From NCBI GenBank assembly GCA_903872155.1, contig CAIQJP010000002.1:1-64000 (forward strand): a stretch of 64,000 bases of DNA. Direction: 5' to 3'. Positions 26,093 through 35,557 of the stretch are shown here, piece by piece. This DNA comes from an uncultured Actinomycetes bacterium. GTDB lineage: Bacteria > Actinomycetota > Acidimicrobiia > Acidimicrobiales > Ilumatobacteraceae. Position 1 is the stretch's first letter, and every line of letters begins with the position of its first letter. The translations under genes and the position numbers were made by a program. A model generated the notes under the pieces. That model was not told the origin of the DNA. It was given only the letters and a program-made list of their open reading frames with translations, and searched no databases.

Positions 26093-26197
26093 GCAAGAAA
26101 CAAGTTCTTGCAAAACCAATACTCCCAAACCAAAACGCATGGTCCTCATCCTGCGGTCGTCACTTAGTGATGCGAGGTCCCGTGCCCCTAACCGCAG
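26093..26197 (+). promoter_or_regulatory. Structured leader upstream of rpsB
   Basis: Two structures precede rpsB. The first is a hairpin at 26093-26111 (GCAAGAA, loop ACAAG, TTCTTGC). The second is an element closed by a perfect 7-bp stem, CTGCGGT (26151-26157) with ACCGCAG (26191-26197), enclosing a small hairpin around TCAC-TTA-GTGA (26160-26170). The latter ends five bases before the AGGAGG ribosome site. The layout fits translational autoregulation by ribosomal protein S2, but no known RNA family was matched. Confidence 0.45.
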
Positions 26198-26215
26198 AAA
26201 CAGGAGGACAGTGCC

Positions 26216-27082
26216 ATGGCCATCGTCACGATGCGTCAACTATTGGAAGCCCGAGTTCACTTCGGTCACCAAACCCGTCGTTGGAACCCCAAGATGCGTC
26301 GTTTCATCTTTGGTGAGCGCAACGACATTTACATCATCGACTTGCAGCAGACCCTTGAGCGCATCGAGACCGCGTACGCATTCGTGCGTGACTTGGTCGC
26401 CGGTGGCGGTTCGGTTCTGTTCATCGGAACAAAGCAACAAGCACAAGACCCCATTGCTGGTTTCGCCGAGAAGTGCGGCATGCCGTACATCAACGAGCGT
26501 TGGTTGGGTGGAATGCTCACCAACTTCGAAACCATTCACAAGCGCGTGCAGAAGATGCTCGAACTTGAGCGTCTCTTAGAGGCTGGCGATTTTGCTTTGA
26601 TGCCGAAGAAAGAAGCTCTTTTGAAGAGCCGCGAATTGGCAAAGTTGCAGAAGAACCTCAGCGGTATTCGCCACATGACCAAGCGCCCGCAGTGTGTGTT
26701 CATCATTGACACGAAGAAAGAACACATTGGCGTGACTGAAGCGAACAAGCTCGGTATTCCGATCGTTGGCATCGTTGACACCAACGTCGACCCCGATCTC
26801 ATCACGTTCCCGATTCCTGGTAACGACGATGCAATTCGTGCAAACGAATTGATGTCAAAGATGATTGCTGAAGCAGTGATCGAAGGTCGTTACATCGCAT
26901 CGAAGCGCAATCCAGGTTTGGTTGCACCCGAAAAGAGCGACGCCGAAAAGGCTGAGTTCGCGGCGAACCAGGCCAATGCCCGTACGCAAGCAGCTGCCGC
27001 TCAAGCCGAGCGCGAAGCCCGTCTTGCTGCATCAAAAGCTCCTGTTGCTGAAGCAACGGCTGATTCCACACCGGAGGCCTGA
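26216..27082 (+). CDS. rpsB: 30S ribosomal protein S2
   Basis: A 288-residue S2 beginning [25 protein letters not shown]. Conserved blocks include [67 protein letters not shown] and [12 protein letters not shown]. The last 50 residues form an Ala/Glu-rich extension ([20 protein letters not shown]), common in actinobacterial S2. AGGAGGACAGTGCC precedes the ATG. tsf follows after three bases. Confidence 0.98.
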   Translation: MAIVTMRQLLEARVHFGHQTRRWNPKMRRFIFGERNDIYIIDLQQTLERIETAYAFVRDLVAGGGSVLFIGTKQQAQDPIAGFAEKCGMPYINERWLGGMLTNFETIHKRVQKMLELERLLEAGDFALMPKKEALLKSRELAKLQKNLSGIRHMTKRPQCVFIIDTKKEHIGVTEANKLGIPIVGIVDTNVDPDLITFPIPGNDDAIRANELMSKMIAEAVIEGRYIASKRNPGLVAPEKSDAEKAEFAANQANARTQAAAAQAEREARLAASKAPVAEATADSTPEA

Positions 27083-27085
27083 GAA

Positions 27086-27874
27086 ATGTCGTTTACAGCC
27101 AAAGATGTTCAGAGTCTGCGTCAGTCCACTGGCGCCGGCATGATGGATTGCAAGAAGGCTCTCGAAAATAACAATGGCGACATTGAAGAGGCCAAGCAGT
27201 GGTTGCGCGAAAAAGGTTTGGCTGCATCAGCTAAGCGTGATGACCGCGACAACAACCAAGGTGTTGTGGCACTTGTCGTCACAAACAACGTTGGTGCCAT
27301 CGTCAAGCTCAAATCAGAAACCGACTTCGTCGCCGGTAGCGATCAGTTCAAGGGTGAAGCACAAGCTTTGGCCGAACTTGTTGCCGCTAAAGGCGAAGCA
27401 GCAGTTGCAGAGCGCGCCGCAATTCTCGATGACCTCAAGATCGTTCTCAAAGAGAAGATCGAACTTGGTGAAGTCGTGCGCATTGAAGCGGCACCTGGCA
27501 ACATCGTTGACAGTTACCAGCACATCCAAGGTGGACGTGGAGTTAATGCAGTTCTCGTCGAACTCGAAGGTGGTTCGATTGAACTCGCTCACGACATCGC
27601 CGTGCACATCGCATTCGCTCGCCCCAAGTACTTGAACCGTGAAGAAATTCCGGCCGACGTTCTTGAAAAAGAAAAGGCCACCCTCGAAGCGATCAGTCGC
27701 AACGAAGGTAAGCCTGAGGCTTCATTGCCCAAGATCGTTGAAGGCCGTATCAACGGTTTCTACAAAGATGTGTGCTTGGTCGAACAGCCTTACGCCAAAG
27801 ATGACAAGCAGTCGGTGACCCAGATTTTGGGTGGCGCGAAGATTATTCGCTTCGCTCAAGTCGAGATCGGCTGA
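27086..27874 (+). CDS. tsf: Translation elongation factor Ts
   Basis: Nucleotide-exchange factor for EF-Tu. The 262-residue protein has the UBA-like N-terminal domain (VQSLRQSTGAGMMDCKKAL), then the core with VVALVVTNNVGAIVKLKSETDFVAG and the family's central HIQGGRGVNAVLVEL and HIAFARPKYLNREEIP. The end is short compared with E. coli EF-Ts (283), typical for actinobacteria. The rpsB-tsf pair is universal; pyrH begins six bases later. Confidence 0.97.
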   Translation: MSFTAKDVQSLRQSTGAGMMDCKKALENNNGDIEEAKQWLREKGLAASAKRDDRDNNQGVVALVVTNNVGAIVKLKSETDFVAGSDQFKGEAQALAELVAAKGEAAVAERAAILDDLKIVLKEKIELGEVVRIEAAPGNIVDSYQHIQGGRGVNAVLVELEGGSIELAHDIAVHIAFARPKYLNREEIPADVLEKEKATLEAISRNEGKPEASLPKIVEGRINGFYKDVCLVEQPYAKDDKQSVTQILGGAKIIRFAQVEIG

Positions 27875-27880
27875 TCGGTC

Positions 27881-28636
27881 ATGGCCGGAACTGACGCTGG
27901 TTCATCCCGTCAGGCCGACCGTCCCGCGTGGAAGCGGGTCGTTCTCAAACTGTCGGGTGAGGCTTTGGCCGAACCGACAGGTTTTGGACTTGACAATGGT
28001 GTTCTGCATCAAGTTGCCACCGAGATCAAAGATGTCCGCGACAATCTCAAAATAGATATCGCGGTTGTCGTTGGTGGTGGCAACTTCTGGCGGGGACTCA
28101 AAGGTGCCGGCCAAGGTATGGATCAGGCGCAAGCCGACTTCATGGGCATGATTGCCACCGTGATGAATGGTTTGGCATTGCAAGACGCCCTCGAACGGGT
28201 CGGTCAGCAAAGTCGAGTGATGACGGCTATTGAGATGCCCAAGGTGGCAGAACCGTATATTCGGCGTCGCGCCGAACGCCACATGGAAAAAGGCCGCGTT
28301 GTCATTTTCGCTGGTGGAACGGGCAATCCGTTCTTTACGACCGATACCGCGGCCGCTTTGCGAGCCGCCGAAATTGATGCGCAGGCCATCTTGAAGGGAA
28401 CCCATTCGGGTGTTGATGGTGTGTACACCGCCGACCCCAAACTCGATCCCACGGCCACGCGATACGACCGTATTTCGCACAAAGACGTCATCGAAAAAGA
28501 ACTTCGGGTCATGGATGCCACGGCGATCGCCTTTTGTCGTGACAACAAAATCCCGATTGTGGTCTTCGATGTCAGCACCCCTGGGAACATCAGATCCGTT
28601 CTTGAGGGTCATGCCATAGGTACGCTGGTCGGGTGA
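27881..28636 (+). CDS. pyrH: Uridylate kinase PyrH
   Basis: Phosphorylates UMP to UDP. The 251-residue amino-acid-kinase-fold protein has [65 protein letters not shown] and [18 protein letters not shown]. Start is ATG at 27881. Its stop overlaps the frr start in GTGA, so the two are translationally coupled. Confidence 0.97.
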   Translation: MAGTDAGSSRQADRPAWKRVVLKLSGEALAEPTGFGLDNGVLHQVATEIKDVRDNLKIDIAVVVGGGNFWRGLKGAGQGMDQAQADFMGMIATVMNGLALQDALERVGQQSRVMTAIEMPKVAEPYIRRRAERHMEKGRVVIFAGGTGNPFFTTDTAAALRAAEIDAQAILKGTHSGVDGVYTADPKLDPTATRYDRISHKDVIEKELRVMDATAIAFCRDNKIPIVVFDVSTPGNIRSVLEGHAIGTLVG

Positions 28637-29190
28637 CTGACGACATTCTTCTCGAGGCCATCGACAAGATGGATAAGGCCGTCGAGCACGCCCAAATTCA
28701 GTTCACAACGATTCGAACTGGACGAGCGACGCCTGCCCTCGTTGAAAAACTCATCGTCAGTTACTACGGGGCCGATGTCCCATTGCAGCAGTTGGCAGGT
28801 TTTCAGGTTCCCGAGGCCCGCACGCTGGTCATTAAACCTCATGACCGGGGCTCATTGAACGCCATTGAAAAAGCGATTCGCGACAGCGACCTTGGCATGT
28901 CACCATCAAATGACGGAGTCATCATTCGTCTGAATTTCCCGATGTTGACCGAAGAGCGACGTCGTGACTACGTGAAACTGGTGAAGAACATGGCTGAAGA
29001 CGGTCGTGTCGCCGTACGAAATGTGCGACGAGACGCCCGCAAGCAGCTAGAAACGGCCGAAAAAGCCGGAGAAGTATCAGCAGATGAACTAGATCGTGCT
29101 GAAAAAGAACTAGACAAGATCACACACGACCATGTCGAACACATCGACAAGGCCGTGCAACGTAAAGAACAAGAACTTCTGGAAGTCTGA
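28633..29190 (+). CDS. frr: Ribosome recycling factor
   Basis: Splits post-termination ribosomes with EF-G. The 185-residue protein has the usual two-domain RRF pattern: [64 protein letters not shown] and the C-terminal helix with [13 protein letters not shown]. It starts with GTG overlapping the pyrH stop and is followed 12 bases later by cdsA. Confidence 0.97.
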   Translation: MTDDILLEAIDKMDKAVEHAQIQFTTIRTGRATPALVEKLIVSYYGADVPLQQLAGFQVPEARTLVIKPHDRGSLNAIEKAIRDSDLGMSPSNDGVIIRLNFPMLTEERRRDYVKLVKNMAEDGRVAVRNVRRDARKQLETAEKAGEVSADELDRAEKELDKITHDHVEHIDKAVQRKEQELLEV

Positions 29191-29202
29191 TAGGACGGGA
29201 CC

Positions 29203-30726
29203 ATGAGCGATGACATGTGGCGCAAAGGTTCTGGCTCAGGCCAGGACGATGAATTCGAAGACTTCGGTGAACTCCGATTCTCCGACGATGAAGGTGACGA
29301 TGAGCCCGCTCCTTTGAGCTTTGGCGACAACGACACCGGATCACTTCCGCATTGGACGGAAAAGCCCTCCGGCGAGTTGCCGCGTCTTTTCGGCGACGAC
29401 CCATCAGGTTCGGTGTCGCGTCCAATTCCGCGCGACTCGTCGCGTGACGTATCTCGAGATGTTTCACGCGACACATCACGTGTTGCTGATTCGGCCGACG
29501 AAACTGGTGAAGTCGATGTGTGGGGTTCGTATTCGGGAACTGCACCGCGTCCGATTCCCGACCGTCCATCAGGTGCAACTCCTCGTCCCGATGATTCGGG
29601 AAGCAGTGGTCGACCACGCGTCCGACTTGGCGAACCGACGGGTGGAACTCGCCGTGACGACACGACGGGTACATCAACTCGTCCCATTCCAAATGTTCGA
29701 CGTGATGACACTGCAGGTACAAGTGGAACCAGTCGTACCAACCGAATTTCGATCGTTACCGACGACACTCAGGGTCGCCCAGTGACGGGCAGTCGTCCTC
29801 GTCCAGCAACTGAACGCGGTCCGCGATCGCGTCCTGATGCACGACCAAGTGATCGTGGTCAACGGAGCGTTCCAGCACGTCCTGGTGTTGCTGGTCGCGA
29901 TATGCCAACCGCAATCGCTGTTGGTTTATTGATGCTCGCAGCATTCATTGCTGCATTGCTCTGGAAGCCTGTTGCAGTATTGGCCATTGTTGTTTTGGTC
30001 TGCGGTCTTGCAGCTGTCGAGTTCTTCGAAAAGGTTTCCGATAAGGGCTATAAGCCCGCATCAATTGTTGGCATCACTGCGTCAATCTGTGCACCACTGG
30101 CTGCATATTGGGTGGGTGACGGAGCCTTGCCGTTGGTGTTTACTTTGGCAATGATGGCTGCCGCGGTTTCGTTTGTCGGTGCAAAAGACATTCAAGCGAG
30201 TCCGATGCCGAATATGGCCATCACGTCACTTGGCATGATGTGGATCGGCATGATGGGTTCGTTCGCAGCGCTACTCGCCGGAGTTTCGAACGTACCTGGT
30301 CTGGCACACGTCGGTACCGACACTTTGTTTATCGTTGCCGTTGGTGTCATTGCGAACGACGTGGGCGCGTTGTTTGTTGGTTCGGCCGCTGGGAAGAATC
30401 CGTTACGAGCATGGATTAGCCCCAACAAGACGGTTGAAGGTTTGATGGGCGGAACACTCGCAACCTTGATCGCGATGTGGGTCGTGAGTCTGCAAAGCGA
30501 TACCTGGAACAACGTTGGTGAAGTTTTGATGTTGGCAATTTTGGTTGCAGTTCTTGCACCTCTCGGTGATCTCGTCGAAAGTATGTTCAAGCGCAACCTT
30601 GGTATCAAAGACTTCGGCACAGTGATTCGTGGTCATGGTGGAGTTCTTGATCGTTTCGATGGATTCTTGTTCGTGTTGCCGGCTGCCTACTACTTGTTGA
30701 TGGTGCTTCAGCCCTACGCATCGTGA
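29203..30726 (+). CDS. cdsA: Phosphatidate cytidylyltransferase with long disordered N-terminus
   Basis: Makes CDP-diacylglycerol for phospholipid synthesis. The catalytic membrane part starts near residue 235 (DMPTAIAVGLLMLAAFIAAL), has about eight membrane segments and ends with the CdsA signature KRNLGIKDFGTVIRGHGGVLDRFDG. VEGLMGGTLATLI with ISPNKT is the upstream conserved block. The first 230 or so residues are hydrophilic and low-complexity: acidic at first (DDEFEDFGELRFSDDEGDD), then with LPHWTEKPSGELP, an SRDVSRDVSRDTSR repeat and RRDD-T-GTS repeats. This cytoplasmic extension roughly doubles the enzyme and is rich in Ser/Thr, so phosphorylation is possible. Confidence 0.93.
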   Translation: MSDDMWRKGSGSGQDDEFEDFGELRFSDDEGDDEPAPLSFGDNDTGSLPHWTEKPSGELPRLFGDDPSGSVSRPIPRDSSRDVSRDVSRDTSRVADSADETGEVDVWGSYSGTAPRPIPDRPSGATPRPDDSGSSGRPRVRLGEPTGGTRRDDTTGTSTRPIPNVRRDDTAGTSGTSRTNRISIVTDDTQGRPVTGSRPRPATERGPRSRPDARPSDRGQRSVPARPGVAGRDMPTAIAVGLLMLAAFIAALLWKPVAVLAIVVLVCGLAAVEFFEKVSDKGYKPASIVGITASICAPLAAYWVGDGALPLVFTLAMMAAAVSFVGAKDIQASPMPNMAITSLGMMWIGMMGSFAALLAGVSNVPGLAHVGTDTLFIVAVGVIANDVGALFVGSAAGKNPLRAWISPNKTVEGLMGGTLATLIAMWVVSLQSDTWNNVGEVLMLAILVAVLAPLGDLVESMFKRNLGIKDFGTVIRGHGGVLDRFDGFLFVLPAAYYLLMVLQPYAS

Positions 30727-30734
30727 TGTGAACG

Positions 30735-31907
30735 GTGAGTACCGTTCGTGTTTCTATCGCGGGTAGTTCGGGGTCAATAGGTACTCAAACGCTTGACGTC
30801 GTTCGTGCCGAGAATGCGCGCTTCGCCGCGGGGATATCTGACAACGAGTATGTGGTCACCGGAATCGGCCTTGGTTCAAACATTGACGTGCTCATTGCTC
30901 AGGCCCGTGAATTCAAACCTGCTGTCGTCGCTGTCGCTGATGAATCGCGTCATCAAGAAGTGCGCAACGCGCTTCCTGGCGTCGCAGTTGTGCGTGACAT
31001 GGCTGAACTTGTCAGCGGTGCAGATGTCGTGGTCAACGGTGTCGTGGGATTCGCAGGGTTGCCAGTCACTCTTGAGACTTTGCGTCAAGGCAAGCGGTTA
31101 GGGCTTGCGAATAAAGAGTCGCTGATTGCAGCTGGTCCAGTTGTTCAACCACTGCGTTCAGTGCCAGGTGCCGAAATAGTTCCAGTCGATAGTGAGCATT
31201 GCGCCGTGCATCAATGTTTGCGGTCAACTATTCGACCTGGCGTTGAAGTGTCACGAATTGTGCTGACCGCAAGTGGTGGTCCATTTCGTGGTCGCACATT
31301 GAGCGACCTTGCCGAAGTCACTGTTGAGCAAGCTTTAGCGCATCCGACCTGGAGCATGGGTCCAAAGATCACAATCGACTCTTCGACGTTGATGAACAAA
31401 GGTCTTGAAGTCATTGAAGCTCACGAACTTTTTGGCGTGAGTTACGACCAGATTGAAGTCGTGGTTCACCCACAGTCGGTGATTCATTCAATGGTCGAGT
31501 TCACCGATGGTTGCACTATGGCGCAATTGAGTATGCCCGATATGCGATTGCCCATCGGTTACGCACTTGCGCATCCCAATCGCATCGGAACACCATTTGG
31601 CCGCATTGATTGGTCAGCTCTGCAGCATCTTGATTTCAGTGCTCCAGATATTTCAACCTTCCGTTGTTTATCGCTGGCGTATCAAGCAGGGCGCACTGGT
31701 GGTACTGCGCCGGCATTTTTGTCGGCGGCAAATGAAATTGCCGTCGAAGCATTCTTGGCCGGATCCTTGAAGTGGCCAGATATTGCAGCGGTGGTTGAAG
31801 CCTCGTTGCAAAAATATGTTGCGACGAATGGCACTCTGTCGAGCGAGGACATCATTGAGGCCGACCGCACGGGACGCGAAGAAGCGCATAGGGTGCTATC
31901 TCAATGA
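30735..31907 (+). CDS. dxr: 1-deoxy-D-xylulose 5-phosphate reductoisomerase
   Basis: Second enzyme of the MEP isoprenoid pathway (DXP to MEP, NADPH-dependent). The 390-residue protein has the NADPH-binding SGSIGTQTLDVVRA, then ANKESLIAAG, PVDSEHCAVHQCL, LTASGGPFRG, HPTWSMGPKITIDSSTLMNKGLEVIEA and VVHPQSVIHSMVEF, all in order. The start is GTG at 30735, eight bases after cdsA. Together with ispG two genes on, it shows this organism uses the MEP route. Its stop overlaps the next start (ATGA). Confidence 0.97.
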   Translation: MSTVRVSIAGSSGSIGTQTLDVVRAENARFAAGISDNEYVVTGIGLGSNIDVLIAQAREFKPAVVAVADESRHQEVRNALPGVAVVRDMAELVSGADVVVNGVVGFAGLPVTLETLRQGKRLGLANKESLIAAGPVVQPLRSVPGAEIVPVDSEHCAVHQCLRSTIRPGVEVSRIVLTASGGPFRGRTLSDLAEVTVEQALAHPTWSMGPKITIDSSTLMNKGLEVIEAHELFGVSYDQIEVVVHPQSVIHSMVEFTDGCTMAQLSMPDMRLPIGYALAHPNRIGTPFGRIDWSALQHLDFSAPDISTFRCLSLAYQAGRTGGTAPAFLSAANEIAVEAFLAGSLKWPDIAAVVEASLQKYVATNGTLSSEDIIEADRTGREEAHRVLSQ

Positions 31908-33169
31908 CTTGGTATCGATCTTTTCGAGACGAAATGATGGCGGGCGGGGCAGTTGATGATCCCGAAGCCGATCCAAAGGCGCCGCGACAATCGGTTGCTG
32001 TCTTGTCGGGTATTGCAGTCGTTGCTTTATTGATTTGGTTGGGCATGAGCAACAAGTGGAGCTTGGTGCTGGTTGCCGGACTTTTGATTTCCGTTTTCTT
32101 GCACGAACTTGGTCACTTTGCTACCGCGGGCTGGGCGGGAATGAAGCGCACTCAGTTCTTCATGGGCTTTGGACCAAAGATCTGGAGTACTCATCGAAAC
32201 GGCGTTGAGTACGGAGTTCGAGCATTACCTCTTGGCGCATTCGTGCGCATTGTCGGAATGAATAACCTCGACCCCGTCGAGCCAGGCGATGAAGACGTTT
32301 CGTATTCATCAAAGCCGTATCGCTGGCGAATGTTAGTAATCACCGCAGGCTCGCTGATGCACCTCATCATCGCTGTGCTCATCATGATGTTTGTTTACAC
32401 GGTGGGTGGCCGCTATCAAGACACCGGAACAGTCAAAGTCTTTGCCGTCACTGAAGACTCGCCGGCGGCAGCTGCCGGAATTGGTCTTGGCGATGAAATC
32501 TTGTCGGTGAATGGCACCAAGTTGACATCATCTGATGACTTACGAACCACGATTCGCTCATCGCAACCTGGCGATGCAATAACGGTCATCTTTAAAGAGA
32601 ATGGTCCAGGTGATGACGGTTCGGATAAAACTGTCAATGTCGTGTTGGCGCCTCACCCAACTGACACAACCGCTGGGATTGGCTACCTGGGTGTCGGTAC
32701 CGATAGCTATGGTCGCAACAAACTCGGTCTGATTTCCGCATCGAGTCATGTCGCGAGCGACTTGTGGCATGGCATGGGGAGCACGATTTCTGGAATCGGA
32801 ACTGTGATTAACCCAGCGAATCAATGGACTCAATTGACCGATAAGAATGCTGACCCTATGAAGCGTCCAACCACTGTGGTCGGCATTACCAAGGTCGCCG
32901 GAGATATTGGTAACCGCGACGGACTATACGGTGTCCTTGAAGTCTTGGCCTCAATCAACGTGTTTGTGGGGCTCTTCAACTTGTTGCCGCTGTTGCCGTT
33001 TGATGGTGGACATGCTGCGATTGCGACGTATGAACGAATTCGTAGCCGAAAGAATCGCTCGTACCGCGCCGATGTAGAAAAGATGTGGCCAGTGACTGTG
33101 GTCGTTCTCACACTTTTATTGTTTTTAACTTTTACAGGTTTGTATCTCGATATCACGAGACCGTTCTAA
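31904..33169 (+). CDS. rseP: RseP/RIP-type site-2 zinc metalloprotease (M50)
   Basis: An intramembrane protease of 421 residues. It has a first membrane segment near residue 30-45, then the zinc motif HELGH within FLHELGHFATAGWAGM. A PDZ domain spans about 165-260 (VTEDSPAAAAGIGLGDEILSVNGTKL split at its core), and the second active-site region is NLLPLLPFDGGHAAIATYE, whose aspartate is the third zinc ligand. M. tuberculosis Rip1 (Rv2869c) lies in the same dxr-rip1-ispG order and controls lipid and stress gene expression by cutting anti-sigma factors. No anti-sigma factor is seen here. Confidence 0.93.
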   Translation: MTWYRSFRDEMMAGGAVDDPEADPKAPRQSVAVLSGIAVVALLIWLGMSNKWSLVLVAGLLISVFLHELGHFATAGWAGMKRTQFFMGFGPKIWSTHRNGVEYGVRALPLGAFVRIVGMNNLDPVEPGDEDVSYSSKPYRWRMLVITAGSLMHLIIAVLIMMFVYTVGGRYQDTGTVKVFAVTEDSPAAAAGIGLGDEILSVNGTKLTSSDDLRTTIRSSQPGDAITVIFKENGPGDDGSDKTVNVVLAPHPTDTTAGIGYLGVGTDSYGRNKLGLISASSHVASDLWHGMGSTISGIGTVINPANQWTQLTDKNADPMKRPTTVVGITKVAGDIGNRDGLYGVLEVLASINVFVGLFNLLPLLPFDGGHAAIATYERIRSRKNRSYRADVEKMWPVTVVVLTLLLFLTFTGLYLDITRPF

Positions 33170-33189
33170 ACACTGACAGAATGTAAACA

Positions 33190-34419
33190 ATGACCACCAC
33201 CGCTGGCTCGCTCACGAATCGTCGCCCTACCCGTCAAATCATGGTGGGCAAAGTTCCCGTTGGTGGAGGAGCGCCGATCACGGTGCAGTCGATGACGATC
33301 ACCAAGACTGCCGATGTCGAAGGTACGTTGCAGCAGATTTACGCCTTGGCGGCTGCTGGTTGCGACATTGTTCGTTGTACATGTAACGAAATTGAAGCTG
33401 CCGAAGGCCTTGCGCAAATTGTGCCGCGTTCACCGGTACCGATCATCGCTGATATCCATCATCAATACAAGATGGCTCTCGCCGCTATGGAAGCTGGCGT
33501 ACATGGTCTGCGGTTGAATCCAGGAAACATTCGCCGGCCCGAACACATCAAGGCAGTTGCGTCCGAAGCTAAAGATCGTGGCATCCCGATTCGTATTGGT
33601 GTCAATGGTGGTTCGCTTGATCCCGAGTTGTACGACAAGTACGGCGGCAAGGTCACTCCTGAAGCGATGGTTGAATCGGCGTTGCGAGAGATTGCCTACT
33701 TTGATGAAGTTGGTTTTGATCAGATCAAGATCAGCGTGAAAGCATCAAATGTTCCGCTCATGGTTGAGGCATATCGCCAACTCAGTGAAGTCACTGATTA
33801 TCCGCTTCACCTTGGTGTCACCGAAGCTGGTCCGTTGCCGAATGGTTTACTCAAGGCAACGGCGGGTATTGCTGCCTTGTTGCTTGAAGGAATCGGCGAC
33901 ACGATTCGTTACAGCCTCACCGCTGATCCTGTAGAAGAGGCCCGTGCGGGTCGTCAATTACTCGAAGCCCTCGGGCTTCGTGAACGAAAGAATGTTGACC
34001 TCATTGCGTGCCCCAGTTGTGGTCGTGCCGAGATTGATGTCATTGATGTGGCCAATCGAGCGATGAAAGCATTCGGCGAGCGCAAGATTCCGTTGCAAGT
34101 TGCTGTCATGGGTTGTGTGGTGAATGGACCAGGCGAGGCACGTGAAGCCGACCTCGGTATCGCAGCAGGTAATAAGCGCGGTCACTTGTTTGTGAAGGGT
34201 CGCAACGTGGCAGTCGTTCCCGAAAGCGAAATGGTTGAGGCATTAGTTGAATGGGCCGAGTTCATTCACGAGCACGGTGCCGAAGCAGCAATTGCCCGTG
34301 TTGACACGGCTAAAGCCGAACGTGAAGCAGCAAAAGATCGTTCGATGTTGCTTGACGCCAAGGGCGATGATGCGAATCATTCGCAAGAGCGCATCGTCGA
34401 GATACGAAAAAAGAGCTAG
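33190..34419 (+). CDS. ispG: 4-hydroxy-3-methylbut-2-en-1-yl diphosphate synthase IspG
   Basis: Late MEP-pathway iron-sulfur enzyme. The 409-residue protein has RQIMVGKVPVGGGAPITVQSM (split), RCTCNEIEAAE, PIIADIHHQYKMAL, LRLNPGNI and IRIGVNGGSLD in the TIM barrel. The [4Fe-4S] ligands are in IACPSCGRAEID and MGCVVNGPGEA with the following glutamate. Its end overlaps the convergent manA by four bases. The C-terminal tail of about 30 residues after the Fe-S domain is charged and not conserved. Confidence 0.96.
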   Translation: MTTTAGSLTNRRPTRQIMVGKVPVGGGAPITVQSMTITKTADVEGTLQQIYALAAAGCDIVRCTCNEIEAAEGLAQIVPRSPVPIIADIHHQYKMALAAMEAGVHGLRLNPGNIRRPEHIKAVASEAKDRGIPIRIGVNGGSLDPELYDKYGGKVTPEAMVESALREIAYFDEVGFDQIKISVKASNVPLMVEAYRQLSEVTDYPLHLGVTEAGPLPNGLLKATAGIAALLLEGIGDTIRYSLTADPVEEARAGRQLLEALGLRERKNVDLIACPSCGRAEIDVIDVANRAMKAFGERKIPLQVAVMGCVVNGPGEAREADLGIAAGNKRGHLFVKGRNVAVVPESEMVEALVEWAEFIHEHGAEAAIARVDTAKAEREAAKDRSMLLDAKGDDANHSQERIVEIRKKS

Positions 34420-35555
34420 CTGTTTTCAGTGACTCGGAAAAGAGTTGCTTTGCCACTGAGTGTTATCTCTTCGCCGGGTGCGAGATAACACGCTTCGCCA
34501 CGGTGTAACAGATTGGTCGCGCCAACTCCGCACAATGTGAGTTCGCGTGTACGCGCCCGCAAAGTTTCGGTGCCATCGATCTGGTGGACCCATAATGTAA
34601 ACGGCGCATCGGGAGTTTCATATTTCCATAACCGTCCAGCCTCAGTTTTTGCGACTGGTGTCGCATGAACGATGGGGTTGGGAAGTGGTTGGGCAACGAC
34701 GGTTGTAAGAAGTTCATTGACGTCCACGTGTTTGTTGGTCAAACCGCAACGCACCACATTGTCGCTTGATCCCATGACTTCAATGCCGGTTCCACTGAGG
34801 TACGCATGCAAATTACCTGGATCAAGATAGAGCGCTTCGCCGGCTTGCAAAGTGACATAGTTCAAAAGCAATGATGCAACAACCGCAGGATCATCGGGAT
34901 AGGCGACTGCAAGACGAGTGACCCATTGAGCGCTCGGTGACTCGTGATTTTGACAGGCTTCAATGACGTCCTTGATAAGTACTTGTATTTCTTCGCCACC
35001 ACCAAACAAGTACCGCATGGTGTGATCAAGGTCGTGATCGGCGAGTAGGCGCGCGATGATCGAAGCCCCACCACCGATTGAGTGCAAGAGTTCAACTGTT
35101 GCGACTGGTTCACGAAATCCGCACAATGCTTCAAAGGGTCCGAGGGCACAAATGAGTTCGGGTTTAGCGAATGGATCGCGATAAATACGGCGTGAGTTTC
35201 CGACCGGAATATTCAGCCGATTTTCGCGGGCGTAACCGGCCTTAGCTTGTTCGGTCGAGGGATGGCTTTGCAATGACAAGGGTTCGGCAGCGGCAAGAAC
35301 CTTTAACAAGAACGGCAATTCACCTGCGACTGAAAGTAACGGAACTGATTGTCCGCCAGTGTCGTCGGTCGCGCTTCGACGCAATGCTGCTGCAGTTGCA
35401 TCGTCAACACTCAGAACTTTTGATGCGCCGCCTAAATGAGTGCCAAACCACAGTTCAGCCCATGGACGACCATCAGGTTCGATATCAAGCATTCGAGGGA
35501 TCGATGTGAGGTGGCCCCACGAATAATGCTGTACGACTCCTCGCACCAACTTCAT
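34416..35555 (-). CDS. manA: Mannose-6-phosphate isomerase, class I
   Basis: Interconverts fructose-6-phosphate and mannose-6-phosphate for mannosylated lipids and glycans. The 379-residue cupin protein has the type I zinc residues in LSLQSHPSTEQA and KPELICALGPFEALCGFR, and the C-terminal signature GEALYLDPGNLHAYLSGTGIEVMGSSDNVVRCGLT (shown only in part in homologues). It begins VRGVVQHYSWG. The gene starts three bases after proS, likely on the same minus-strand transcript. Confidence 0.93.
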   Translation of the reverse strand: MKLVRGVVQHYSWGHLTSIPRMLDIEPDGRPWAELWFGTHLGGASKVLSVDDATAAALRRSATDDTGGQSVPLLSVAGELPFLLKVLAAAEPLSLQSHPSTEQAKAGYARENRLNIPVGNSRRIYRDPFAKPELICALGPFEALCGFREPVATVELLHSIGGGASIIARLLADHDLDHTMRYLFGGGEEIQVLIKDVIEACQNHESPSAQWVTRLAVAYPDDPAVVASLLLNYVTLQAGEALYLDPGNLHAYLSGTGIEVMGSSDNVVRCGLTNKHVDVNELLTTVVAQPLPNPIVHATPVAKTEAGRLWKYETPDAPFTLWVHQIDGTETLRARTRELTLCGVGATNLLHRGEACYLAPGEEITLSGKATLFRVTENS

Positions 35556-35557
35556 GA

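Noticed and set aside
28968-29768. 266-codon minus-strand frame opposite frr and the cdsA N-terminus
   Set aside because: A low-complexity Ser/Arg/Pro product arising from the repetitive plus-strand coding sequence; frr and cdsA are well supported.
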